Assembly (NCBI GenBank): GCA_032718475.1
Contig: JAUCBJ010002510.1
Coordinates: forward strand, 1-64,000
DNA length: 64,000 bases
From: Nemertoderma westbladi
Lineage: Eukaryota > Xenacoelomorpha > Nemertodermatida > Nemertodermatidae
Reading direction: 5' to 3'
Position 1 is the first letter of the stretch. Every line of letters starts with the position of its first letter. The position numbers and the translations under genes were made by a program. Shown here one piece after another: positions 24,801 to 38,631 of this stretch. The notes beneath the pieces are model-generated. The model worked only from the letters and a program-made list of their open reading frames with translations. It searched no databases and was not told the DNA's origin.

Positions 24801-27800
24801 ACACCTGGAGAAACAACAACCCCTGGACAAACAACAACCCCTGGACAAACAACAACACCTGGACAAACAACAACCCCTGGACAAACAACAACCCCTGAAG
24901 AAACAACAACACCTGGAGAAACAACAACACCTGGACAATCAACAACCCCTGGACAAACAACAACCCCTGAAGAAACAACAACACCTGGAGAAACAACAAC
25001 CCCTGGACAAACAACAACCCCTGGACAAACAACAACACCTGGAGAAACAACAACCCCTGGACAAACAACAACACCTGGAGAAACAACAACCCCTGGAGAA
25101 ACAACAACCCCTGGACAAACAACAACCCCTGGACAAACAACAACACCTGGAGAAACAACAACCCCTGGACAAACAACAACACCTGGAGAAACAACAACCC
25201 CTCGACAAACAACAACCCCTGGAGAAACAACAACACCTGAACAAACAACAACACCTGAACAAACAACAACCCCTGGACAAACAACAACATCTGAAGAATC
25301 AACAACACCGGGAGAAACAACAACCCCTGTAGAAACAACAACACCGGGAGAAACAACAACACTTGGACAAACAACAACCCCTGAAGAAACAACAACACCT
25401 GGAGAAACAACAACACCTGGACAAACAACAACACCGGGACAAACAACAACACCGGGAGAAACAACAACACCTGGACAAACAACAACACCTGGAGAAATAA
25501 CAACCCCTGGACAAACAACAACACCTGGAGAAACAACAACACCTGAACAAACAACAACACCTGAAGAATCAACAACACCGGGAGAAACAACAACCCCTGT
25601 AGAAACAACAACACCGGGAGAAACAACAACACCTGGACAAACAACAACCCCTGGACAAACAACAACACCTGGAGAAACAACAACCCCTGGACAAACAACA
25701 ACCCCTGTAGAAACAACAACACCTGAACAAACAACAACACCTGAACAAACAACAACCCCTGGACAAACAACAACATCTGAAGAATCAACAACACCGGGAG
25801 AAACAACAACCCCTGTAGAAACAACAACACCGGGAGAAACAACAACACCTGGACAAACAACAACCCCTGAAGAAACAACAACCCCTGAAGAAACAACAAC
25901 ACCTGGAGAAACAACAACACCTGGACAAACAACAACACTGGGAGAAACAACAACACCTGGACAAACAACAACACCTGGAGAAATAACAACCCCTGGACAA
26001 ACAACAACACCTGGAGAAACAACAACACCTGAACAAACAACAACACCTGAAGAATCAACAACACCGGGAGAAACAACAACCCCTGTAGAAACAACAACAC
26101 CGGGAGAAACAACAACACCTGGACAAACAACAACCCCTGGACAAACAACAACCCCTGAAGAAACAACAACACCTGGAGAAACAACAAAACCTGGACAAAC
26201 AACAACCCCTGGACAAACAACAACCCCTGAAGAAACAACAACCCCTGGACAAACAGCAACCCCTGAACAAACAACAACACCTGAACAAACAACAACACCT
26301 GGAGAAACAACAACCCCTGGACAAACAACAACACCTGGAGAAACAACAACCCCTGAAGAAACAACAACCTCTGGACAAACAACAACACCTGGAGAAACAA
26401 CAACCCCTGAAGAAACAACAACACCGGGAGAAACAACAACACCTGGAGAAACAACAACACCGGGAGAAACAACAACACCTGAACAAACAACAACACCTGA
26501 ACAAACAACAACCCCTGGACAAACAACAACAACTGAAGAATCAACAACACCGGGAGAAACAACAACCCCTGTAGAAACAACAACACCGGGAGAAACAACA
26601 ACACCTGGACTAACAACAACCCCTGAAGAAACAACAACACCTGGAGAAACAACAACACCTGGACAAACAACAACCCATGGACAAACAACAACACCGGGAG
26701 AAACAACAACACCGGGAGAAACAACAACCCCTGGACAAACAACAACCCCTGGACAAACAACAACCCCTGTAGAAACAACAACCCCTGGACAAACAACAAC
26801 ACCTGGACAAACAACAACCCCTGAAGAAACAACAACACCTGGAGAAACAACAACACCTGGACAAACAACAACCCATGGACAAACAACAACACCGGGAGAA
26901 ACAACAACACCGGGAGAAACAACAACCCCTGGACAAACAACAACCCCTGGACAAACAACAACCCCTGGACAAACAACAACACCTGGACAAACAACAACCC
27001 CTGAAGAAACAACAACACCTGGAGAAACAACAACACCTGAACAAACAACAACACCTGAACAAACAACAAACCCTGGACAAACAACAACATCTGAAGAATC
27101 AACAACACCGGGAGAAACAACAACCCCTGGACAAACAACAACCCCTGGACAAACAACAACCCCTGGACAAACAACAACACCTGGACAAACAACAACCCCT
27201 GGAGAAACAACAACACCTGGAGAAACAACAACACCTGGACAAACAACAACACCGGGAGAAACAACAACACCTGGACAAACAACAACACCTGGAGAAATAA
27301 CAACCCCTGGACAAACAACAACACCTGGAGAAACAACAACACCTGAACAAACAACAACACCTGAAGAATCAACAACACCGGGAGAAACAACAACCCCTGT
27401 AGAAACAACAACACCAGGAGAAACAACAACACCTGGACAAACAACAACCCCTGGACAAACAACAACCCCTGAAGAAACAACAACACCTGGAGAAACAACA
27501 ACACCTGGACAAACAACAACCCCTGGACAAACAACAACCCCTGGACAAACAACAACACCTGGACAAACAACAACCCCTGAACAAACAATAACACCTGAAC
27601 AAACAACAACACCTGAACAAACAACAACCCCTGGACAAACAACAACACCGGGAGAAACAACAACACCGGGAGAAACAACAACCCCTGGACAAACAACAAC
27701 CCCTGCACAAACAACAACCCCTGGACAAACAACAACTCCTGGAGAAACAACAACCCCTGGACAAACAACAACACCTAGAGAAACAACAACATCTGGAGAA

Positions 27801-30800
27801 ACAACAACACCGGGAGAAACAACAACACCTGGACAAACAACAACCCCTGAAGAAACAACAACACCTGAAGAAACAACAACACCGGGAGAAACAACAACTC
27901 CTGTAGTAACAACAACACCGGAAGAAACAACAACACCTGGTCAAACAACAACCCCTGGACAAACAACAACTCCTGAAGAAACAACAACACCTGGAGAAAC
28001 AACAACACCTGGACAAACAACAACCCATGGACAAACAACAACACCTGGAGAAACAACAACCCCTGGACAAACAACAACCCCTGGAAAAACAACAACACCT
28101 GGACAAACAACAACCCCTGGACAAACAACAACCCCTGAAGAAACAACAACACCTGGAGAAACAACAACACCTGGACAAACAACAACCCCTGGACAAACAA
28201 CAACCCCTGAAGAAACAACAACACCTGGAGAAACAACAACCCCTGGACAAACAACAACCCCTGGACAAACAACAACACCTGGAGAAACAACAACCCCTGG
28301 ACAAACAACAACACCTGGAGAAACAACAACCCCTGGAGAAACAACAACCCCTGGACAAACAACAACCCCTGGACAAACAACAACACCTGGAGAAACAACA
28401 ACCCCTGGACAAACAACAACACCTGGAGAAACAACAACCCCTGGACAAACAACAACCCCTGGACAAACAACAACACCTGGAGAAACAACAACACCTGAAC
28501 AAACAACAACACCTGAACAAACAACAACCCCTGGACAAACAACAACATCTGAAGAATCAACAACACCGGGAGAAACAACAACCCCTGTAGAAACAACAAC
28601 ACCGGGAGAAACAACAACACCTGGACAAACAACAACCCCTGAAGAAACAACAACACCTGGAGAAACAACAACACCTGGACAAACAACAACACCGGGAGAA
28701 ACAACAACACCTGGACAAACAACAACACCTGGAGAAATAACAACCCCTGGACAAACAACAACACCTGGAGAAACAACAACACCTGAACAAACAACAACAC
28801 CTGAAGAATCAACAACACCGGGAGAAACAACAACCCCTGTAGAAACAACAATACCGGGAGAAACAACAACACCTGGACAAACAACAACCCCTGGACAAAC
28901 AACAACCCCTGAAGAAACAACAACACCTGGAGAAACAACAACACCTGGACAAACAACAACCCCTGGACAAACAACAACCCCTGAAGAAACAACAACACCT
29001 GGAGAAACAACAACACCTGGACAAACAACAACCCCTGGACAAACAACAACACCTGGAGAAACAACAACCCCTGAACAAACAACAACACCTGAACAAACAA
29101 CAACCCCTGAAGAAACAACAACACCTGGAGAAACAACAACACCTGAACAAACAACAACACCTGAACAAACAACAACCCCTGAAGAAACAACAACACCTGG
29201 AGAAACAACAACACCTGAACAAACAACAACACCTGAAGAAACAACAACACCGGGAGAAACAACAACTCCTGTAGTAACAACAACACCGGGAGAAACAACA
29301 ACACCTGGACAAACAACAACCCCTGGACAAACAACAACACCGGGAGAAAGAACAACACCGGGAGAAACAACAACCCCTGGACAAACAACAACCCCTGCAC
29401 AAACAACAACCCCTGGACAAACAACAACACCTGGAGAAACAACAACCCCTGGACAAACAACAATACCTGGAGAAACAACAACACCTGGAGAAACAACAAC
29501 ACCTGGAGAAACAACAACACCGGGAGAAACAACAACCCCTGAACAAACAACAACACCTGAAGAAACAACAACCCCTGGACAAACAACAACCCCTGGACAA
29601 ACAACAACCCCTGGACAAACAACAACACCTGGAGAAACAACAACCCCTGAAGAAACAACAACACCTGGACAAACAACAACCCCTGAAGAAACAACAACAC
29701 CTGGAGAAACAACAACACCTGAACAAACAACAACACCTGAACAAACAACAACCCCTGAAGAAACAACAACACCTGGAGAAACAACAACACCTGAACAAAC
29801 AACAACACCTGAAGAAACAACAACACCGGGAGAAACAACAACTCCTGTAGTAACAACAACACCGGGAGAAACAACAACACCTGGACAAACAACAACCCCT
29901 GGACAAACAACAACTCCTGAAGAAACAACAACACCTGGAGAAACAACAACACCTGGACAAACAACAACCCATGGACAAACAACAACACCTGGAGAAACAA
30001 CAACCCCTGGACAAACAACAACCCCTGGACAAACAACAACTCCTGAAGAAACAACAACACCTGGACAAACAACAACCCCTGGACAAACAACAACCCCTGG
30101 ACAAACAACAACACCTGGACAAACAACAACCCCAGGACAAACAACAACCCCTGAAGAAACAACAACACCTGGACAAACAACAACCCCTGGACAAACAATA
30201 ACCCCTGGACAAACAACAACACCTGGACAAACAACAACCCCAGGACAAACAACAACCCCTGAAGAAACAACAACACCTGGAGAAACAACAACACCTGGAC
30301 AAACAACAACACCTGGACAAACAACAACCCCTGAAGAAACAACAACACCTGGAGAAACAACAACACCTGGACAAACAACAACACCTGGACAAACAACAAC
30401 CCCTGAAGAAACAACAACACCTGGAGAAACAACAACACCTGGACAAACAACAACACCTGGACAAACAACAACCCCTGAAGAAACAACAACACCTGGAGAA
30501 ACAACAACCCCTGGACAAACAACAACACCTGGACAAACAACAACCCCAGGACAAACAACAACTCCTGAAGAAACAACAACACCTGGACAAACAACAACCC
30601 CTGGACAAACAACAACCCCTGGACAAACAACAACACCTGGACAAACAACAACCCCAGGACAAACAACAACCCCTGAAGAAACAACAACACCTGGAGAAAC
30701 AACAACACCTGGACAAACAACAACCCCTGAACAAACAACAACCCCTGAAGAAACAACAACACCTGGAGAAACAACAACACCTGAACAAACAACAACACCT

Positions 30801-33800
30801 GGACAAACAACAACCCCTGGACAAACAACAACCCCTGAAGAAACAACAACACCTGGAGAAACAACAACACCTGGACAAACAACAACACCTGGACAAACAA
30901 CAACCCCTGAAGAAACAACAACACCTGGAGAAACAACAACACCTGGACAAACAACAACCCCTGGACAAACAACAACACCTGGAGAAACAACAACCCCTGA
31001 ACAAACAACAACACCTGAACAAACAACAACACCTGAACAAACAACAACCCCTGGACAAACAACAACACCGGGAGAAACAATAACACCGGGAGAAACAACA
31101 ACCCCTGGACAAACAACAACCCATGGACAAATAACAACACCTGAACAAACAACAACACCTGAAGAAACAACAACACCTGGAGAAACAACAACACCTGGAG
31201 AAACAACAACACCGGGAGAAACAACAACACCTGGACAAACAACAACACCTGAAGAAACAACAACCCCTGGACAAACAACAACCCCTGCACAAACAACAAC
31301 CCCTGGACAAACAACAACACCTGGAGAAACAACAACCCCTGAAGAAACAACAACACCTGGAGAAACAACAACACCTGGACAAACAACAACACCTGGACAA
31401 ACAACAACCCCTGAAGAAACATCAACCCCTGGACAAACAACAACCCCTGCACAAACAACAACCCCTGGACAAACAACAACACCTGGAGAAACAACAACCC
31501 CTGGACAAACAACAACACCTGGAGAAACAACAACACCTGGAGAAACAACAACACCTGGAGAAACAACAACACCGGGAGAAACAACAACACCTGGACAAAC
31601 AACAACACCTGAAGAAACAACAACCCCTGGACAAACAACAACCCCTGGACAAACAACAACCCCTGGACAAACAACAACACCTGGAGAAACAACAACCCCT
31701 GAAGAAACAACAACACCTGGACAAACAACAACCCCTGAAGAAACAACAACACCTGGAGAAACAACAACACCTGAACAAACAACAACACCTGAACAAACAA
31801 CAACCCCTGTAGAAACAACAACACCTGGAGAAACAACAACACCTGAACAAACAACAACACCTGAAGAAACAACAACACCTGGAGAAACAACAACACCTGG
31901 ACAAACAACAACCCATGGACAAACAACAACACCTGGACAAACAACAACCCCTGGACAAACAACAACCCCTGAAGAAACAACAACACCTGGAAAAACAACA
32001 ACACCTGGACAAACAACAACCCCTGGACAAACAACAACCCCTGAAGAAACAACAACACCTGGAGAAACAACAACCCCTGGACAAACAACAACCCCTGGAC
32101 AAACAACAACACCTGGAGAAACAACAACCCCTGGACAAACAACAACACCTGGAGAAACAACAACCCCTGGAGAAACAACAACCCCTGGACAAACAACAAC
32201 CCCTGGACAAACAACAACACCTGGAGAAACAACAACCCCTGGACAAACAACAACACCTGGAGAAACAACAACCCCTGGACAAACAACAACCCCTGGAGAA
32301 ACAACAACACCTGAACAAACAACAACACCTGAACAAACAACAACCCCTGGACAAACAACAACATCTGAAGAATCAACAACACCGGGAGAAACAACAACCC
32401 CTGTAGAAACAACAACACCGGGAGAAACAACAACACCTGGACAAACAACAACCCCTGAAGAAACAACAACACCTGGAGAAACAACAACACCTGGACAAAC
32501 AACAACACCGGGACAAACAACAACACCGGGAGATACAACAACACCTGGACAAACAACAACATCTGAAGAATCAACAACACCGGGAGAAACAACAACCCCT
32601 GTAGAAACAACAACACCGGGAGAAACAACAACACCTGGACAAACAACAACACCTGGACAAACAACAACACCTGGAGAAACAACAACACCTGAACAAACAA
32701 CAACACCTGAAGAATCAACAACACCGGGAGAAACAACAACCCCTGTAGAAACAACAACCCCTGGACAAACAACAACATCTGAAGAATCAACAACACCGGG
32801 AGAAACAACAACTCCTGTAGTAACAACAACACCGGGAGAAACAACAACACCTGGACAAACAACAACCCCTGGACAAACAACAACTCCTGAAGAAACAACA
32901 ACACCTGGAGAAACAACAACACCTGGACAAACAACAACCCCTGGACAAACAACAACCCCTGGACAAACAACAACACCTGGAGAAACAACAACCCCTGGAC
33001 AAACAACAACACCTGGACAAACAACAACCCCTGGAGAAACAACAACCCCTGGACAAACAACAACCCCTGGACAAACAACAACACCTGGAGAAACAATAAC
33101 CCCTGGACAAACAACAACACCTGGAGAAACAACAACCCCTGGACAAACAACAACCCCTGGACAAACAACAACACCTGGAGAAACAACAACACCTGAACAA
33201 ACAACAACACCTGAACAAACAACAACCCCTGGACAAACAACAACATCTGAAGAATCAACAACACCGGGAGAAACAACAACCCCTGTAGAAACAACAACAC
33301 CGCGAGAAACAACAACACCTGGACAAACAACAACCCCTGAAGAAACAACAACACCTGGAGAAACAACAACACCTGGACAAACAACAACACCGGGAGAAAC
33401 AACAACACCTGGACAAACAACAACACCTGGAGAAATAACAACCCCTGGACAAACAACAACACCTGGAGAAACAACAACACCTGAACAAACAACAACACCT
33501 GAAGAATCAACAACACCGGGAGAAACAACAACCCCTGTAGAAACAACAACACCGGGAGAAACAACAACACCTGGACAAACAACAACCCCTGGACAAACAA
33601 CAACCCCTGAAGAAACAACAACACCTGGAGAAACAACAACACCTGGACAAACTACAACCCCTGGACAAACAACAACCCCTGAAGAAACAACAACACCTGG
33701 AGAAACAACAACACCTGGACAAACAACAACCCCTGGACAAACAACAACACCTGGAGAAACAACAACCCCTGAACAAACAACAACACCTGAACAAACAACA

Positions 33801-36800
33801 ACACCTGAACAAACAACAACCCCTGGACAAACAACAACACCGGGAGAAACAACAACACCGGGAGAAACAACAACCCCTGGACAAACAACAACCCCTGCAC
33901 AAACAACAACCCCTGGACAAACAACAACACCTGGAGAAACAACAACCCCTGGACAAACAACAACACCTGGAGAAACAACAACACCTGGAGAAACAACAAC
34001 ACCTGGAGAAACAACAACACCGGGAGAAACAACAACACCTGGACAAACAACAACACCTGAAGAAACAACAACCCCTGGACAAACAACAACCCCTGGACAA
34101 ACAACAACCCCTGGACAAACAACAACACCTGGAGAAACAACAACCCCTGGACAAACAACAACACCGGGAGAAACAACAACTCCTGTAGAAACAACAACAC
34201 CGGGAGAAACAACAACACCTAGACAAATAACAACAGCTGGAGAAACAACAACCCCTGGACAAACAACAACTCCTGGACAAACAACAACACCGGGAGAAAC
34301 AACAACACCTGGACAAACAACAACCCCTGAAGAAACAACAACACCGGGAGAAACAACAACATCTGGACAAACAACAACCCCTGGACAAACAACAACCCCT
34401 GAAGAAACAACAACACCTGGAGAAACAACAACACCTGGACAAACAACAACACCGGGAGAAACAACAACACCTGGACAAACAACAACCCCTGAAGAAACAA
34501 CAACACCGGGAGAAACAACAACACCTGGACAAACAACAACACCTGGAGAAACAACAACCCCTGTAGAAACAACAACACCTGGAGAAACAACAACCCCTGA
34601 AGAAACAACAACACCGGGAGAAACAACAACACCTGGAGAAACAACAACCACTGCACAAACAACAACACCTGGAGAAACAACAACACCGGGAGAAACAACA
34701 GCACCTGGAGAAACAACAACCCCTGAAGAAACAACAACCCCTGAACAAACAACAACACCTGAACAAACAACAACACCTGACCAAACAACAACCCCTGGAC
34801 AAACAACAACACCTGGAGAAACAACAACCCATGAAGAAACAACAACACCGGGAGAAACAACAACACCTGGAGAAACAACAACCCCTGAAGAAACAACAAC
34901 ACCTGGAGAAACAACAACACCTGGACAAACAACAACCCCTGAAGAAACAACAACACCGGGAGAAACAACAACCCCTGAAGAAACAACAACACCTGGAGAA
35001 ACAACAACACCTGGACAAACAACAACCCCTGAAGAAACAACAACACCGGGAGAAACAACAACACCTGGAGAAACAACAACCCCTGAAGAAACAACAACCC
35101 CTGAACAAACAACAACACCTGGACAAACAACAACCCCTGAACAAACAACAACACCTGAACAAACAACAACACCTGAACAAACATCAACCCCTGGTCAAAC
35201 AACAACACCTGGAGAAACAACAACACCTGGACAAACAACAACACCTGGAGAAACAACAACCCCTGGACAAACAGCAACCCCTGAACAAACAACAACACCT
35301 GAACAAACAACAACACCTGAAAAAACAACAACCCATGGACAAACAACAACACCTGGAGAAACAACAACCCATGAAGAAACAACAACCCCTGAACAAACAA
35401 CAACACTTGAACAAACGACAACACCTGGAGAAACAACAACCCCTGAAGAAACAACATCACCGGGAGAAACATCAACCCCTGAACAAACAACAACCCCTGG
35501 ACAAACAACAACTCCTAGACAAACAACAACACCTGGAGAAACAACAACCCCTGGACAAACAACAACCCCTGGACAAACAACAACACCTAGACAAACAACA
35601 ACCCCTGGACAAACAACAACCCCTGGACAAACAACAACCCCTGGACAAACAACAACCCCTGGACAAACAACAACACCGGGAGAAACAACAACACCGGGAG
35701 AAACAACAACACCGGGAGAAACAACAACACCTGGAGAAACAACAACACCTGGACAAACAACAACACCTGAACAAACAACAACCCCTGGACAAACAACAAC
35801 ACCTGAAGAAACAACAACACCTGAACAAACAACAACCCCTGGACAAACAACAACACCTGAAGAAACAACAACACCGGGAGAAACAACAACCCCTGTAGAA
35901 ACAACAACACCGGGAGAAACAACAACACCGGGAGAAACAACAACACCTGGAGAAACAACAACCCCTGTACAAACAACAACACCTGAACAAACAACAACCC
36001 CTGGACAAACAACAACACCTGAAGAAACAACAACACCGGGAGAAACAACAACCCCTGTAGAAACAACAATACCGGGAGAAACAACAACACCTGGAGAAAC
36101 AACAACCCCTGGACAAACAACAACCCCTGTACAAACAACAATACCTGAACAAACAACAACACCTGAACAAACGACAACACCTGGAGAAACAACAACCCCA
36201 GAAGAAACAACAACACCGGGAGAAACATCAACCCCTGAACAAACAACAACCCCTGAACAAACAACAACCCCTGAACAAACAACAACACCTGGACAAACAA
36301 CAACACCTGGAGAAACAACAACCCCTGAAGAAACAACAACACCTGGAGAAACAACAACCCCTGAACAAACAACAACACCTGAACAAACAACAACACCTGG
36401 AGAAACAACAACCCCTGAAGATACAACAACACCGGGAGAAACATCAACCCCTGAACAAACAACAACCCCTGGACAAACAACAACACCTGGACAAACAACA
36501 ACACCTGGAGAAACAACAACCCCTGGACAAACAACAACCCCTGAACAAACAACAACACCTGAACAAACAATAACCCCTGGACAAACAACAACCCCTGGAC
36601 AAACAACAACACCTGAAGAAACAACAACACCGGGAGAAACAACAACCCCTGTAGAAACAACAACACCGGGAGAAACAACAACACCTGGAGAAACAACAAC
36701 CCCTGGACAAACAACAACCCCTGGACAAACAACAACACCTGAACAAACAGCAACACCTGAACAAACAACAACCCCTGGACAAACAACAACACCTGGAGAA

Positions 36801-37490
36801 ACAACAACACCTGGACAAACAACAACACCTGGAGAAACAACAACACCTGGACAAACAACAACACCTGAAGAAACAACAACCCCTGGACAAACAACAACCC
36901 CTGAACAAACAACAACACCTGAACACACAACAACACATGAACAAACAACAACCCCTGGACAAACAACAACACCTGGAGAAACAACAACCCCTGAAGAAAC
37001 AACAACACCTGGACAATCAACCACACCTGGAGAAACAACAACCCCTGAAGAAACAACAACACCGGGAGAAACAACAACCCCTGGACAAACAACAACCCCT
37101 GAACAAACAACAACACCTGAACAAACAACAACACCTGGAGAAACAACAACCCTTGAAGAAACAACAACACCTGGAGAAACAACAACACCTGGACAAGCAA
37201 CGACCCCTGAACAAACAACAACACCTGGACAATCAACAACCCCTGTAGAAACAACAACACCGGGAGAAACAACAAAACATGGACAAACAACAACACCTGG
37301 AGAAACAACAACACCTGGACAAACAACAACACCTGGACAATCAACAACACCTGGAGAAACAACAACACCTGGACAAACAACAACACCTGAACAAACAACA
37401 ACACCTGGAGAAACAACAACCCCTGGACAAACAACAACCCCAGAACAAACAACAACCCATGGACAAACAACAACCGCTCAACAAACAACA
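15811..37490 (+). repeat. 18-bp tandem repeat array with higher-order units
   Basis: Basic unit ACAACAACACCTGGACAA and variants. Longer blocks recur. The SEES-PGE-PVE block (GAAGAATCAACAACACCGGG) appears near 17150, 17330, 19165, 21095, 25288, 25778, 27088, 28545, 32360, 32563, 32776 and 33244. The GEI variant (GGAGAAATAACAACC) appears about eleven times between 17462 and 33431. The PAQ variant (CCTGCACAAACAACA) appears about ten times between 19852 and 33893. Shared orders of these markers define higher-order units of about 0.4-1.4 kb. After ~34.2 kb the order becomes less regular. Confidence 0.9.
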
Positions 37491-37587
37491 ACTCCTGGAA
37501 GAGCGACTACTCCTCCAGAAACGATTTCAAATGGAGAATCAACCATAAGAACGGGGGAATTACCTTCATCTACAACATTTATAACTG
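15811..37587 (+). CDS. Giant mucin-like exon: ~1,200 tandem TTTP(G/E)(Q/E) hexapeptides
   Basis: The acceptor TTATAG ends at 15810 and the donor ACTG|GTAAGT is at 37588. The exon between is 21,777 bp, exactly 7,259 codons, with phase-1 borders like the EGF exons, and has no stop. Almost all of it is an 18-bp/6-residue repeat, TTTP followed by GQ, GE, EQ or EE. Rare variants are PVE, PAQ, THGQ, SEES, PVV, PRQ and AQQ. Only the last ~35 residues diverge (GRATTPPETISNGES..., ending SSTTFITG). Half the residues are threonine, so dense mucin-type O-glycosylation is expected. There are no cysteines or hydrophobic segments; the unmodified chain alone would be about 0.7 MDa. The ATG at 15792 lies in the intron and is not the start. 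Neighbouring EGF exons imply an extracellular or membrane-tethered mucin or adhesive protein. C-terminal exons are not seen. Repeat number may be affected by assembly. Confidence 0.9.
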
Positions 37588-38195
37588 GTAAGTGTTTGGT
37601 TGCTATCAAGTGAGTTAATGTAATGGAACGAGGCCTTTCGTGGCGTAAGCATACTCAAATTATAAATATTCATGACGAGTAAGGGTCTTGAGCCACAGCT
37701 AATATAAAATATTGTTAGTTTACCATATAGCTATTTCACGCTTCCCGCGCGTCTTCACTGGTATATTATTTTAAACACAATATTAATAAAATTTAACTAC
37801 AAAAACCAATTCAAAGCCTAAAAAGATATATACAAAACTGATACCGTTATGATACTGTATAGTAGTTATGACTATTTTAATAAAGATATTAGCTGTGTAA
37901 AGTGGCAGACCGGTAGAAGTTGAGCATGGTTAGAAATTATATCGGAAATTCATAATGCACTAAAACTAACTCAAAGCAAAATTTAAAATAAAATTGTTAA
38001 AATGTTAAAAACTTTTTTTAAAAAATTTAAAATAATAATAGTAAATAAAAACTAAACCAATGGTGTACCCTATCCTGCTATTAAGTATAATATCTATAAA
38101 AACTTATCAATAAAGGCTAATAAAATAATAAAACAACAGTGATATAGTGTATACGAATCACATGTATATAAAAATATAAAAAAAAACATCAGAAA
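37588..38195. other. Intron start, then AT-rich sequence without recognisable exons
   Basis: GTAAGT at 37588 begins an intron. No following exon, coding stretch or polyadenylation context can be supported before the repeats at 38196. Confidence 0.5.
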
Positions 38196-38287
38196 TAACA
38201 ACAGAACAACAGAACAACAGAGCAACAGAACAACAGAGCAACAGAACAACAGAGCAACAGAACAACAGAACAACAGAGCAACAGACA
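38196..38287 (+). repeat. Short tandem array of CAACAGA units
   Basis: About ten alternations of ACAACAGA and GCAACAGA. The same motif reappears at the outer right end of the foldback element near 41948-41978, so it is probably element-derived. Confidence 0.8.
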
Positions 38288-38631
38288 CACCGATTGAGTT
38301 AGTGGTACCTGTATGCTAAGCTCGCTTACTTTCGTCGCTCGCCCCACATATAAAAAAAAACATCAGAAATAAAAGCAGTAATACAATCTTTAAAATTAAT
38401 GAAATAAAACTAACAGAATGATTGAGTAATACTAACTACGCCATAGGGTAAATATCCAGATGGGCCAGCTATGCCAAAAGCAAATAGCAGCTGTATGACT
38501 GGAGTTGAAATTATCATTAAGGCGGGCATGTGGGGCGAGCCACATAGTTAGCAAAACAATAACCTATAAAATAAAACAAACTGACTAATACAAAATCCTA
38601 AGTAGAATATACAAAACAAAGTTCACATGTT

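Noticed and set aside
16724-37491. Very long antisense ORFs (VVV-, LLF- and CCC-rich) across the mucin repeat
   Set aside because: They are reading-frame shadows of an 18-bp repeat without stop triplets; only the plus-strand frame has splice sites and a non-repeat tail.
16957-37548. Plus-strand KQQ-rich ORFs (DKQQPLDKQQ...)
   Set aside because: Second-frame shadows of the same repeat, broken at irregular intervals and not flanked by splice signals.
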